Shown here in pieces: positions 25,536 through 40,069 of a DNA stretch of 52,135 nt. The stretch lies in assembly GCA_003833135.1 (NCBI GenBank), contig QZLH01000716.1, positions 13,551 to 65,685 on the forward strand, given 5' to 3'. Position 1 is the stretch's first letter. Every line of letters starts with the position of its first letter. The notes under the pieces were generated by a model. It did no database searches. It saw only the letters and a list, made by a program, of their open reading frames with translations, and was not told the DNA's origin. Both the position numbers and the translations under genes were made by a program. This stretch comes from Oehlia diaphana. Lineage: Eukaryota > Glomeromycota > Glomeromycetes > Glomerales > Glomeraceae.

Positions 25536-28422
25536 ATGAAATTTTCGCACTCAATTCAATTTAATTCAGTCCCTGACTGGGCTGACCATTACATTGCGTA
25601 TCCTTTTGTTTTTTCTTTGTTGTTTTGTTATCTTTTGCTGTTGTTAGTCTTTGAATTTCGAAATGAATTTTTAATTTTTTTATATTTAGTTTCGATTAAC
25701 TGATTTTTCGATAGTCACATTATTACACAAAATGTTGATCCTTAATCTTCATAACTTGTGATCTAAATAGATATTCAAATCTCAAAAAACTTATCTATCA
25801 AATCGAAAGAGATATTTTTTCTCCAAATGCTGTTCGAAATGATACTGAGGCAGCAAATTTGGAGGCCGAAGAGTCTCCATTGTTGAATAATAAGACTCGT
25901 GCAAATGCAATATTTATGCCTGCACTTGATAAAGAACTCGCAAAAATTAATGCTTTTTATTTAAATAAAGAAAAAGAATTATTTGAAGAAGTTAGTAAAT
26001 TAATTTCAGACATCGCTGTATTTGAAAATCTTGAAGATAATGTAAGTATTCGCAGTAATTCTATAGTTTTGAGCAGATCTTTTGAAGGATCACATCCACG
26101 TAGAAGACGTTCTACTTCTCAACTTAGAAGAAATAGATCTACCTCTGATGCTGCTGTATCATTCGTGAGCAGTGATGATGACGATGAAGAATTTAATTAT
26201 TCACATCAAACAGATGGTGCAAGAAATTCTACTGATACTGACGTGATGGATAACCGACTTTCTTATTTATGGGCTCCATCGTCACTTGAGGAACAGAGAA
26301 TACGATTAAAGAAACGCACAATTGAACTTTTCGTTTGGTTGTCAGAACTTAAATCATTTGTTTCTCTTAATTATACGGGTTTTTCAAAAATTTTGAAAAA
26401 ATATGATAAAATAACTAATAGTAATATTAAACTTAAATCAGCTTATCTTAATAATGTTGTTAGTGAATCTTATCCATTTAAACAGTCTAATCGTCAAAAG
26501 GTTGAGGAAAAAATTTCTAAAGTTCAAGAAATTTATGCAAACTTATGTACTAATGCTAATATGGACATTGCTATTAGTGAGCTCAAAGCTCATTTGAGAG
26601 AGTTCATAGTTTGGGAAAGGAATACAATTTGGAGGGATATTATTGGTTTAGAAAGAAAATCTCATGCTGTTGGAATAAAAGATCCAGTTACTATAGATCA
26701 TTCTGTAGATAAAGGGTCTAATATTACAACACCTTTTGGTGAGGTTAATGTATCAAACACCTTCTGGAAGAACATCTCTCTTATATTAATTTTTATTGGA
26801 GTGTTCATCTTCCTACTAAATATACGTTTGTTCGAAGGAGTAGAAGAGAATAATTGTTTTGCATTATTGGCATTTGCAAGTTTATTATGGGCAACTGAGG
26901 TAAAAATTTTACAACTTTATTTGCAAAATTTTGAAATTATTTTTATTAATTGTTATTATCTATTATTTGCTTACTATTTATGCGAATTATCCCAGGTTAT
27001 ACCACTTTTCGTTACTTCACTTTTAGTTCCTTTGTTGGTTGTTTGTTTACGAGTTTTACGTGATGGTGATGAACGTCTTTCAGCACATGATGCAACAAGA
27101 AGCATATTTCAAGCCATGTTTTCACCGGTTATTATGTTACTTTTGGGAGGTTTTGCTATCGCGGGCGCATTAAGCAAATATCATATTGCTAAAATGTTGG
27201 CAACTTACGTATTGTCTAAAGCTGGAACAAAACCTAGTTTTGTACTTTTAGCAAATATGTTTGTCGCAACTTTTGCAAGTATGTGGATAAGTAATGTTGC
27301 TGCACCAGTATTGTGTCTTTCAATTATTCAAGTAAGTTATATTGAAAGTAAACCTATTTCTTTATTTAGTAGTTATAAATTTTTATAAAATTAATTAATT
27401 ACGAATAATTCCAAATAGCCAATCCTTAGAAATTTACCACCTAATAGTTCTTTTGGACGTTGTCTAATTCTTGGAATTGCATTAGCTTCAAACGTTGGAG
27501 GAATGGCGTCTCCGATATCATCACCTCAAAATATTATCGCAATTGAAAATATGAACCCATATCCTACATGGGGTCAATGGTTTTTCATAGCAATTCCTTT
27601 GTGTATCATTATTGATGTTTTGTTATGGATCTTACTTCTTTGGAATTATGATCAAAGGAAAAGTTCTTTAATGATCCATCCGATCAGATCTTCTAAAGAT
27701 CCTTGGACTGGAACACAAATATTTGTAATCATAGTAACAGTGGCCACTATTTTACTTTGGTGTGTAGAAAAAAGTATGGAAGATTTTATCGGTGATATGG
27801 GAGTCATCGCTATTGTGCCATTGGTTTTATTCTTTGGTACAGGCATTCTCACCAAAGAAGATTTCAACAATTTCTTATGGACCGTAATCATACTTGCTAT
27901 GGGTGGTATAGCTCTTGGTAGGGCTGTACTTAGTTCAGGGTTATTACACACTATTGCCAAGAGTATACAAAACGAAATTGGTGATCTACATCCATGGCAC
28001 GTTTTGGTTATATTCTCCGTACTTGTGCTTGTAGTAGCAACGTTTATTAGCCACACTGTTGGTGCTTTAATTATTCTACCTATTGTTGCTAAAGTCGGTG
28101 AACGATTAAGCGATTCACATCCAAACCTACTTGTTATGGTTAGTATCATTCAGTGATTTCTAAGAAAAAATAAAAAAATAAAAATGCATTAATAATAATT
28201 ATTAATCATATCTTATAGGGATCAGCATTCATGTGTTCAGCAGCCATGGGCTTACCAGTCTCGGGATTCCCAAATATGAATGCAATCATGATGGAAGACG
28301 AAATGGGAGTAAGATATTTATCAGCAATTGATTTTATAAAATCGGGTATCCCGGGATCAGTTCTTGCAATGCTTTGCGTTGTCACGATCGGTTATGTATT
28401 AATGTCGATTATAGGATATTAA
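25536..28422 (+). CDS. PHO91: SPX-domain phosphate transporter, Pho91-like
   Basis: Five exons (25536-25597, 25771-26899, 26996-27331, 27419-28138, 28219-28422) give 816 residues. Exon 1 encodes only MKFSHSIQF and the start of the SPX helix; joining to exon 2 yields HYIAYSNLKKLIYQIE with Tyr22, Lys26 and Lys27, positions that bind inositol pyrophosphates in characterised SPX domains. A second SPX mark, GFSKILKKYDK, follows near residue 180. The C-terminal part is a Na+/sulfate-symporter (DASS) type permease: ATEVIPLFVTSLL, SNVAAPVLC, SNVGGMASPISSPQN, VMGSAFMCSAAMGLP. SPX plus DASS is the Pho87/Pho90/Pho91 architecture. Yeast Pho91 exports phosphate from the vacuole and Pho87/90 import it at the plasma membrane. 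Pho91 is the closer fit by sequence words, but location cannot be read here. The second intron (26900-26995) has no stop and is 3n long. Confidence 0.92.
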
Positions 28423-28621
28423 CAAATTATAATATTATTTAGTATATAATAATAATTATAGTGTAACGGAAAGCTATATATAGATTGATCTACAAATTGT
28501 TATTTTTAATATTACTTTAACTGTTAAGGGTAAATTTAAGTTCAGTTTCTTTGTATATATAAATGAGATACTTTTTTTTTTCCTTTTAAAAAAAAATTTT
28601 TTTTAAAAAAAATAAAGAAAA

Positions 28622-29731
28622 ATGTCTTTTTACAAAATTTCAAGAACTTTGTTATCCAATTCCCGAATTATTTCATTTCCAAAGACTGCTCATTTTAAGT
28701 TCTTACAACAACAACACGCATCTTTTCATAACACTCCACAACGTTATTCACATGATCCATTCCTATTTCGATATTCAGGCCCTTATTGCGAAGCACATTC
28801 AACTTCACAACCTGCTCACATACAAAAAGCTCATGATAGAACTGTTAAAGAACTTAAAAGTGAACCAGAAACGTTAGAAATGCTAGCAACACCAATACAA
28901 GGATCTTTATTGACCTTTTTAAGTAAAGCAATGAACGCGAAAAAAGTACTAGAGATAGGTTGTTTTACAGGTTATTCAGCAATATGTTTTGCCGAAGGTA
29001 TTAAAGAAAATGGACCAGATGCTAAAGTTATAACTTGTGAGAATGATCATAAGTATGCAAATATTGCTTTGCAGAATGTGAAAGAAGCCGGTATGGATAA
29101 TTTAATCGAGATTAAGGTTGGCGATGGTCTGGAAACGTTAGTAATGAAAATTAATTTAACTTTTTTAGTTCATGCAATCTTAGCATATTTTTTTGATTCG
29201 TCAATTTCACGTGATTTTTTTTTTTCAGATTACGAAATTTTGATAAGTCTACTGTTTTTGACCTAATCTATCTTGGTAAATAAACCAATTAAAATTGCAA
29301 GATTTTCATTTCTTTGTTAAAAATCATCAAATCGAAATTATTAGATGCGGATAAAGCAGGATACCTAAATTATTATGAAACAATTCTCGAACGTAATCTT
29401 CTTGCCAAAAAAGGATTGATTTTAGTTGATAATGGTATTGTTAATCGACTTTCCTTTTCTTTTTCTTTCTTATTTGAGACAAATAAAAAAAAGGAACAAT
29501 AATTAGAATTTAAAATTTATTATTATAGTTCTATTTCGTGGATTTGTGCAAAGAGTACCTAATTATGACCCAAACGCACCAGAAACAAGTGAAAATTATA
29601 TACCAAAAAATTTTTACAAGCGTATTATTAAGCCGTTGTATCAATTTAATGAACACGTTAATAAAGATCCAAGAACTACGCAAGTAGTATTGCCTGCATT
29701 TGATGGATTAACGCTAATTCGCAAGAATTAA
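28622..29731 (+). CDS. SAM-dependent O-methyltransferase, mitochondrial-type
   Basis: Four exons (28622-29136, 29229-29275, 29345-29434, 29529-29731) give 284 residues. Residues 1-42 are rich in Arg, Lys, Ser and Phe with no acidic residue, as in a mitochondrial presequence. The catalytic domain follows the class of cation-dependent O-methyltransferases (COMT/CCoAOMT type): MLATPIQGSLLTFL, the SAM loop VLEIGCFTGYSA, acidic CENDHKY, then YLDADKAGY (metal-binding Asp) and ILVDN (second metal ligand). The end GLTLIRKN is also typical. Closest known shape is COMTD1, a mitochondrial member. Substrate unknown. The first intron has two overlapping donors (29137 GTTAGT, 29141 GTAATG) and only the first keeps the frame. 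The gene starts 200 bases after the transporter stop on the same strand. Confidence 0.88.
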
Positions 29732-30905
29732 GGTATTTTTTTTTTATTTGTTCTTTCTGCTCTTACATAAAATAGGTAGATCTTACTTTAAAATCAATTT
29801 TGAAACATAATGAATATTATTTTTTTAGGATGATTTTCTTGAGGGGAATAATCATTATTAATTATACATAAAATTCGAAATTATAACAACTAAATTGGAT
29901 TAGATTTTCATGATCAATTGTAAATCATTTCCTATTATTCCTCTGTTATTTGTCGTACTATTCGTTATAAAAGTTAATTCGCAATTTATTTTTTCTAAAT
30001 TTATTTTTAAGTAACATTTATTTATATTATTTTTAAAATTGTATTACAAATGTGACAAGATTTTTTCTTTATGGAAATTTTTCAAAAAAAAAAAGATATA
30101 TTTTACTTTATTTTTCTATAGGAAAAAAGTTTCAAACTTTCACAAGAAATATATCTGATTTATTAAATAAAAGATTATCATTTTAGTGCATTATCGGAAA
30201 GGCTGATTATTCCGACAATTAAATAAAGCATTTATGTTTTTTTTTCAATTTGTTTTGTTTATCAATCGTTTCGAACTTTGTGTAATATCTCTCAAAAGAA
30301 GAAATTTTATTATCTGACTTGCTATCCGGAAGGCGCAAATTTATTAATTGGTTGGTTTATATATTAAGAAAACAAAATATATTCCTAAACCTTTTTTGCG
30401 ATAAAGCATGATATTCATGTTACATCGTACAACCTTAATTTATTTTATCTTATCCCTTGCAAAAATTTGGCTAAAAAACTAAAATTAAAACTTAACAAAC
30501 TTACCAGAATTTTATCATTAAAAAGCTTTTTACGTCATTCTTTCTTACTTTTTTCGATGTACATAATTGCATGTTTGCATTATACAAATGGAAAAAAACT
30601 AAAAAAGATCTATAAAAATAATATATAACAATTTATTAAAGGTGCGACAAAATAATATTTCATTGCATAGTGTGCAACCATATTTGTCTATAGCTTTTTT
30701 TTTTCTATTGACTGTACAAGCGGACGACTTAAACTAAATTTTTTTTTTTTATTTTTTTCTTATATACGGCAATACTCTTTTTTCCCCTTTATTATCATTA
30801 TTATTATCAAAAAAAACAAAAAAAAAAAATTTCAGTTTATACCTTAAATATAATAAATAATATTTTCCTTCCTTACTTCCCCTCTATATAGTACATACAA
30901 TAATA
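29732..30905. other. Gene-free spacer
   Basis: No coding frame or repeat of note. The end of the preceding transcript presumably lies near its left side. A TATA-like CTATATAG is present about 20 bases before the next ATG, which would imply a very short leader if used as a core promoter, so its role is doubtful. Confidence 0.45.
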
Positions 30906-32122
30906 ATGGCGTCAACACGACGCATCTATCTTTTACTTGTGCTCATTTGTCTGTCACTTGTAATTATTTCTCACATTCCAAGTGTAAATTCACAAGTACC
31001 AGGAGCACCAGCAGCACCAGCACCGGGAGGCGATGCACCAAAGGATGGGGGAAAAGCTGCAGACCCTCCAAAAGATGCACCAGCAGGGGGCGACAATCAA
31101 AAGACTCCAGCAGGTGGTGACAATACAAAGAATCCACCAGCTGACGGCGATAATCAAAAGAACCCTCCAGCTGATAATGGTGATAACGGCAAGGGCGGTG
31201 ACGGCAAAGCTCCAGATAATGGTGGTGGTGTAAGTCGGATTTTTATTTTACTTTATTCTTTTTTTTATTTTTATTTTTAAAAGGAATGTCTTGTGAAAAA
31301 TTATTTGTTTTAGAATAATACCTAATATTTAAATAGTTAACTGTGTTTAAAACAAAATTAGACAATTGTTAGGTTCTAATTCGGGCTTTTATTATAACAT
31401 TTATCAAATTATTGGAGGAAAAATTTTTCTAGATATAGTTTTGGCGACAAATGCCACGCATTTAGTTATTTGAACTATTGATCAATTAATTAATCAATTA
31501 ATTTATAATTTATTTTTAGAAAAATCCTCAACCTCAACCTCAACCTCAACCTCAACCTGAACCTGACCCACCAAAAAATAATCCCCAACCCGCTCCGCAA
31601 CCACCAAAAGATAACCCTCAACCACCAAAAGATAATCCTCAACCACCAAAAGATAACCCTCAACCACCAAAAAATAATGACCAACCCAAGAATCCGGCTA
31701 ATCCACAACCCAAAGGTGGTACCATTACAATTACATCAAGCGACCCTGGTAATGTTGTAACAATTACATCAACGTCAACTTCCGTTGGTCCTACTACACA
31801 AGCGCCCGCAAAAAAACCAAATCAAAATGTTCCTCCAGCGGATGATTCTAGTGGAGGAAATGTTGTTACTGCAGCCATTGTTGTGGGTACAGTTGTTGTT
31901 GCCGCTGCTATCGGAATTTGGATATTTAGAAAATGGAAACTTTCGGTATAGAAATATTTTTTTTTTGTTAGTTGTGTTGATTTTAAAAAAAAAATTATAT
32001 TAACTTATCTCTAATTAAATTAGCCCTCGAGGAATTTCAAGGAGAAAATACAACCGGTTAACTTTACTCCACGAACACATGAATCGGACACAATGTTTTT
32101 GCGCGAGTTAAATGAACCATGA
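30906..32122 (+). CDS. Pro/Gln-rich type I membrane (cell-surface) protein
   Basis: Three exons (30906-31229, 31520-31945, 32024-32122) give 282 residues. A signal peptide (basic start, hydrophobic core to about residue 25, then VNSQ) leads into a low-complexity exterior. That is Gly/Asp/Lys-rich with GGDN repeats in exon 1, then PQ dipeptides and four PPKDNPQ-like heptads in exon 2, then a Thr/Ser-rich stretch. One membrane helix (about residues 226-246) is followed by FRKWKLSPSRNF and a tail with FTPRTHESD. Such a basic RKWK-x-PS juxtamembrane block fits fungal single-pass wall or stress-sensor proteins of the Mid2/WSC style, but no conserved sensor domain is visible. The Thr and Pro content suggests O-mannosylation. 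Repeat number may vary between strains. Confidence 0.82.
31527..31558 (+). repeat. CCTCAA hexanucleotide microsatellite within coding exon
   Basis: Five consecutive or near-consecutive CCTCAA units encode Pro-Gln repeats in the surface protein. A longer 21-base unit coding for PPKDNPQ follows at about 31600-31675. The antisense frame over this region is a repeat shadow, not a gene. Confidence 0.85.
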
Positions 32123-32852
32123 GGACGGAAAATGATTTTGGTAATTAATTTAGTCTATATAAAAAAAATTATAATTATATTTATTTGATATCTTTTTTTA
32201 ATTATTTGGAAATAATTATATATTTCACCAATATATACACCCCTAATTATTTTGTTTGATCTTTTTTAACAATAATACATAAACATGTAGGATAACTTAT
32301 ATGGTCAAAGATTTTTTCTTTTTCTTTTTCTTCAGAAAAAAAAGAATAAGATATTGTATTTTTGGTTTTTTTTTATTTTGTTCCTTTGTACTTTATTTAT
32401 TTTTTTTTTTTTGTAATCTTTAAAACCCTTATATATACCGGCACAAGTTTTTTTTAATAACATTATGTAGTTTATTTAATCACATAAACAAAACATTAAA
32501 TATGGGTGGTTTTTAATACAAAATAAGAATGTCAATAATTTTGGCTTTTTTTTTAAAAAAGAAAAAGCATATATAATTTTTTGAAAAAATGTAAATGCTT
32601 TTTTTTTCGAAATTATGTGGAATTATGGGGTTTAGATAAGATTGTCGGTATAAATAGCAATAATAATAATACAGAGGAATCATAAATAAAAAAACTAATG
32701 AAGAAAAAAAAAAAGATTCGAATATTTATTATTATACAATATTACATATAGTATATATATTCTTATAGATTCTAGGGTTGAGGTTAAAGATTACTTGGAT
32801 AGTAGTCACTAAAAAAAAAAAAGTAGTATTTTTTTTTTTTTTAATTTCATTT

Positions 32853-32910
<58 letters not shown>

Positions 32911-33505
32911 NNNNNNNNNNNNNNNNNNNNNNNNNNNNNNNNNNNNNNNNNNNNNNNNNNNNNNNNNNNNNNNNNNNNNNNNNNNNNNNNNNAAAATAAA
33001 AATAAATATTTTTTTTTTTTTTTTTTTTTTTTTTTGTTGTTGTTTTGATCTTGTTGTTACAATTTTGATTATTTGATTTGTTATGTCATATTACATTTTT
33101 TTTTTTTTCAAAGATAAAATAAGATAAAAAACTATTAAAGATTTTTGAAAGTGTTAAAAGGTTAAAGAAAAAAAAATGACGACGGTAAAACTTGAACAGT
33201 TATAGTCGAATTACAAAACTAGTTAATATTCTTGTGTAAAATCCCAAATTTTTATTATCCTAAAAAAACTGGTTTTCCAAAAAAAAAAATTTTTTTTTTT
33301 CTTTCATTACGAAATGTAAACCCAAAAAAAAGCCAAGATTCCTTTAATGGAAATGATTCACATTAATTCAATTTTTGATTTTTATTATTGTTTTTTTTTA
33401 TATAAAATAATTTTTTTTTTTTTTTTTTTTAAGGAAATTATCATTATTTATATTGTTCTAAATTCAATCTTTCCTTTTTTTTCACTTTGGTCAAGTTTTT
33501 TTACC

Positions 33506-33540
<35 letters not shown>

Positions 33541-34159
33541 TTTTTTTTTTTTTAATTTTTTTTTTTTTTTTTTTTTTTATATATAAAAAAAAAAAATTTG
33601 CTTCATTATATATATATTTACACACAATTTACTTTACTTTTTTACTTATATAAAAATAATATTTTGTCATAATTCATTTATATGTTAATTATTATTATTA
33701 TTTTTTTTTTTTTTGTTTTTGTTTTTAATGTTCAGTTATGATTAACAAAAATCTATGGAATTTTCTTTTTTTCTAGGTTGATTGGTTTGATTAGTAATTT
33801 AAAAGTACAGTATATTATTAATTCTTTTTTTCGGTATAATTATGTAATAATTGTAATAATATAATGTACAACTTTAACAATTGAAAAGCTAATCCAAATT
33901 AATTATTAAATAATAAACAAAAAGAAAAAAAAAAGAAATTATAAATTAGCTGATAATCCGATGACAGACATTAGACTAAATCCGGATGATTTCTATTTCC
34001 ACCACTCCCTTTGAAACATTAAATTTTAAATGTTATTTTAAAAATCTATCAAAATAGTAAATTATATTACAGGATGGGTTAACAAACCTAATCTATAAGA
34101 TAACTAATATAAAAATGCTTTTTTTTTTGTTTATTGACGATTCCACCCACCCTTGTCCT
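32123..34159. other. Poly-T rich convergent intergenic region
   Basis: The region between two converging genes is dominated by long T runs (32858-32910, 33009-33035, about 33510-33580) and includes an assembly gap. No open frame is credible. Homopolymers of this length are unreliable in any assembly, so exact spacing here should not be trusted. Confidence 0.7.
32911..32992. other. Assembly gap (82 N)
   Basis: A run of N directly follows a T homopolymer of about 50 bases, so the gap was probably caused by the homopolymer. Its true length is unknown. Confidence 0.98.
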
Positions 34160-36359
<2,200 letters not shown>

Positions 36360-36600
36360 TTTCTTTAAAATTAAAGTTGATATTTGTTAAAAAAAAAAGG
36401 TAACTGATCCGACATATTCAAAATCTCAGGGGTCCAAAATTGTTAAATTTGCTACAGGGATGACGTAATCAAAATAATGCGCAATTACATATTATTACAT
36501 AACAGATAAGTCGAAAAAATCATATAAATAGTACCGATTTTAAAGTTAGTTTAGATCATTGACAAACTTTAAATATTTAAATTATTTAATTATTCGCAAT
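36360..36600. promoter_or_regulatory. Short bidirectional promoter, MNS1-like / SMG6-like
   Basis: Only 241 bases separate the two opposite start codons. A TATA-like CATATAAATA at 36521-36530 lies 71 bases upstream of the plus-strand ATG. A CRE/ATF-like TGACGTAA lies at 36461-36468, near the middle. Site roles are inferred from their sequence and position only. Confidence 0.6.
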
Positions 36601-38986
36601 ATGTCAAGACGTTCCACTAATAGAAAAGCTTCAATACAGCTTGATAACGATGAGTTTGACGAGTACAAGCGCAATGTTGGTCCTTTTTCAAGTGATCGTC
36701 GCTTGTACAGTCCGCATAAAGATCCGATTGCTTACATTTCAAAATCAACCGCTGAAATTCAGACAAAGAAAAGCTTAACTGAAAACGAATTTGTTCCTCG
36801 CGCAAGTGGAAAACTATATGATCCTTATAGTGATCAAATGATTAACAGCTGCCCAGAAACTAGTTATGGACAAATGCAGCGAGCTATAGAAAATTCGGAA
36901 GTGAAATCTCGTGATTCCAAACATTTACGTACAAAAAGTGCCAATGGATTACTTATGACCATTGGCACTGCGAAAGATAAAGAAGTAGCAAGTAAAGAAA
37001 CTACTCGTCAAGATTCTAATATGAGAGCTTTAAAGTTACTTACAAAAGAATTGGTTCAATTAGAAAAAACTGTTTCTGATGCTTCAAGCCGATTTACCAA
37101 ATACATTAACGATGACAACAGCGATTCCGTCATCAATATTCATGATGAAAGCTTTTGGCAGAAAAAAATTACATTGCACTTATCGTAAGTTTTTTTTTTT
37201 AACTTAAATTTAAATATTTAACATAATTATTTCATTTTACTAAATTATGTTATTTTATTTTCATTTTTATTTTTTAGATTGGTTAATAAATATTTTAAAT
37301 ATATTCATCTTAACTGCTCGTCATCTGTCAAAAATGACATTGAGTCGAAATGTTGGAAACTTGGATTTTATTCTTTGATTGAGCAATTCCGCAGTGCGGT
37401 CAATCTTGATCGACGTCGATCTAAAAATAGAATATCTTCATCATTTGTTATTTCGAATCAATTTAGTATATTTCTGGATGAAGCAGAGATCTTTTACAAA
37501 CGGTTGTTAAAACAGGTTGCTGATGGTACAAAATCGATCGATAAATCGATCGAGAAAAACAAACCTCCAAAGTGGATTCGTTGTGTTTGCTGTTTGGGAG
37601 ATGTTACTCGATATCGTTGGACATATGGTCTAGAAGATAAAGAAAGAACCAAAGAATACTGGGCTGAGAATGCTTCACAATGGTATCGTTTGGGAATTCA
37701 TCTCAATTCGAATAACGGTAGAGAGAAAATTATTTAACATATAATTTCTTATTTATTTTAATCAACTAATAATATATATATATATATATATTTTTAAATA
37801 AATTAGGAAAATTCTACCATCATTTGGCCATCCTGGCAAGTCAAGACGAACTTAAAGCACTTTATTATTATTGTAGAAGGTATATAAAAGTGTTGTATTT
37901 CCTTTTTTGTATATAAAAAAGAAATAAATACTAAAAGATTCTATTCAAAGTCTCATGGTCAATACTCCTTTCATGAGCACTCGCGAATCTCTCGTTGCGT
38001 TGTTTGGACTGGACAACATGAGACAAAAACCAAAAGGAAACCGTGGTTATTTGCAGAGAGACAACTCAAAGCTCAAGAATTATTTGGATAACCAACCTGT
38101 TGAAAACTTATTTGTTCGACTTCATGGAATGCTTTTCACAAAAATTGGCCTTGAGCACTTTGATGAAACTTTTCAAAGTTTTTTGGACAAACTATTAAAA
38201 ACGAATACTGTCCAACGCACAAATAATTCCAATCGTCACTGGATGGAATTTTATTTATTCCTAGCAGTTATTAATTTATCAGGCTTATATAATTACGGTA
38301 ATGAAAACTTTATTATCGGCAAAGCACAAGCAGCAAAAAACAAGGATGATATACAGTCTTTAGATGCTGATCCGATTTTCGCTCAAGAATCTAGACTCAC
38401 TTTTATCATTATGAATCATTTCATGTTGAAATATCTCGAGTCCGAAGCATATCAACCTGAACATGAAGTTTCCGAAGGATGGCTTTTATATTGTGAAATT
38501 ATAATGCTTTGGATGGTAGCAAGTGGTATATTTGATGGTTTTGCTAATGGCAGCAATAATAGTACTTGGGAAAAAATAATGAGAAAGTCAGACTTTCCAG
38601 GATCTTGGGAAGTTTTTGCACGTTTCTTGACAAATATTACACATCAAATACCTTCTACGACAAAGGAGAAAATATTGGATTCCGTAAATAATGACATTGA
38701 ACAAGAGTCGATTGTCCAAATTCAACCTCCAGCATTAGCCGAAGATTGGGAATTACGCGGAATTTCATTATTGCAGTCAATATATGAACAACATAATTTA
38801 TTTGAACGTGCAAATAAACCTAATATTAATTTTGCTGATTCCGAAGTGGAGGACATCATAAATGTCTTTTATAATGATGAACATAATTTTGTTTTGGATC
38901 AGGATGAAAAGACTCGTAGAAGAGCTAGAATAATGGAATTGGGATACATATTAACTAAGGTATTTCTACAAATAATATATTTTCTT

Positions 38987-39020
<34 letters not shown>

Positions 39021-40069
39021 TTGATTAATAATTGACATATATTTATTTTAGAAAATTACCGGATTAGATTTTGATGTTAAGAGAGATTCATTCACTGTAT
39101 CTTCCGATTTAAATGCAAATGCGGAATCTGATGAGATTAAGGAAATAGAACAGCAGACTGCTGAACTGTCTATTGAAGAAGAAGATGATGATGCAATTTT
39201 ATCCACAGAACCTTCTTTCGGAGAAGTCGATGGAGAATATAGTGAAGACAACAATGAAGGCATTATGGAATTGAAAGTATGTTCAATTTATATGTTATAT
39301 AAAATAAATAAATATATTATATGTATATAACTCAATTAAACTTTCCATGTTAGTCTCGTCGCCAAGAATTGGAAGCTCTTTTAGCCGCAAGTCGAAATAA
39401 TCACAGTTCTAAATCAAAATCTTCAGCAAAAAAACTCAAAAAGGTTAAACGAACAGTCTCAGGGAAAAATTTCCTCAATAGAATTGTTCCTGGATATACT
39501 TCAATTATCGTTGATACTAATTGCCTTATCGGAGACCTTGAAATAGTAAAAAAAGTCATTCAAAGTGAAAAATGGGTTGTTATTGTGCCTTCGATTGGTA
39601 TCTACATTTGTTTAGTTACTCTTTTAAATTTTTTTAAACAAACAACTTACTCAAGTTGATTAACAATTTTTAACATTTTATTTCATTAGTCGTTACTGAA
39701 TTAGACGGATTGAAATATAACCCTCCACCTCTTGGGCATGCTGCACATGAGGCACTTGAATATCTCAATGAAACATTGTCGACTAAAAAAATTAGAATAC
39801 AAACGAGCAAGGGCAACTACTTAACTGATATTAGTTTTAGCGAAGAATTTGACTTTGGTAATGGTGAAGACAAGAAGAAAAATTTGGACGATCTTATTTT
39901 AGGCATTTGTTTATGGCACTCGAAACATAATGAAAAAAATGGTCTTCATGACAAATCTGAGAATAATGAAGTAACTGTGTTGCTTACAAATGATCGAAAT
40001 CTAAGGGTAAAAGCTCGTGCCAGAGGAGTCAATGTAGTAGGCGTGAAAGATTTTACTGGAATCGTTTGA
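36601..40069 (+). CDS. SMG6: SMG6/EST1-like NMD endonuclease with PIN domain
   Basis: Seven exons (36601-37184, 37278-37717, 37807-37879, 37951-38959, 39052-39276, 39354-39597, 39690-40069) give 984 residues. The N-terminal 170 are basic and polar. A 14-3-3-like TPR block of the EST1 type follows, with ASQWYRLGIHL, HHLAILASQDELKALYYYCRSLMV and the helical repeats after it. An acidic linker and a Lys-rich segment precede a C-terminal PIN domain with IIVDTNCLIGD (Asp831), VVTELDGL (Glu862), NLDDLILG (Asp926) and LLTNDRNL (Asp960). All acidic residues needed for metal-dependent RNA cleavage are present. The EST1 plus active PIN order is that of SMG6, which cuts premature-stop mRNAs in nonsense-mediated decay; SMG5 lacks the full active site and SMG7 lacks PIN. 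Human SMG6 is longer at the N-terminus (1419). Confidence 0.9.

Noticed and set aside
27652..28149. 165-residue open frame on the minus strand
   Set aside because: It lies wholly antisense to conserved transporter exon 4 and has no family marks; an antisense shadow of a constrained coding frame.
31490..31708. Trp-rich minus-strand frame with IFWWLR repeats
   Set aside because: It is the complement of the Pro-Gln coding repeats of the surface protein exon 2; the repeats explain it.
39048..39263. Ser-rich minus-strand frame
   Set aside because: It is the complement of the acidic linker of the SMG6-like protein.
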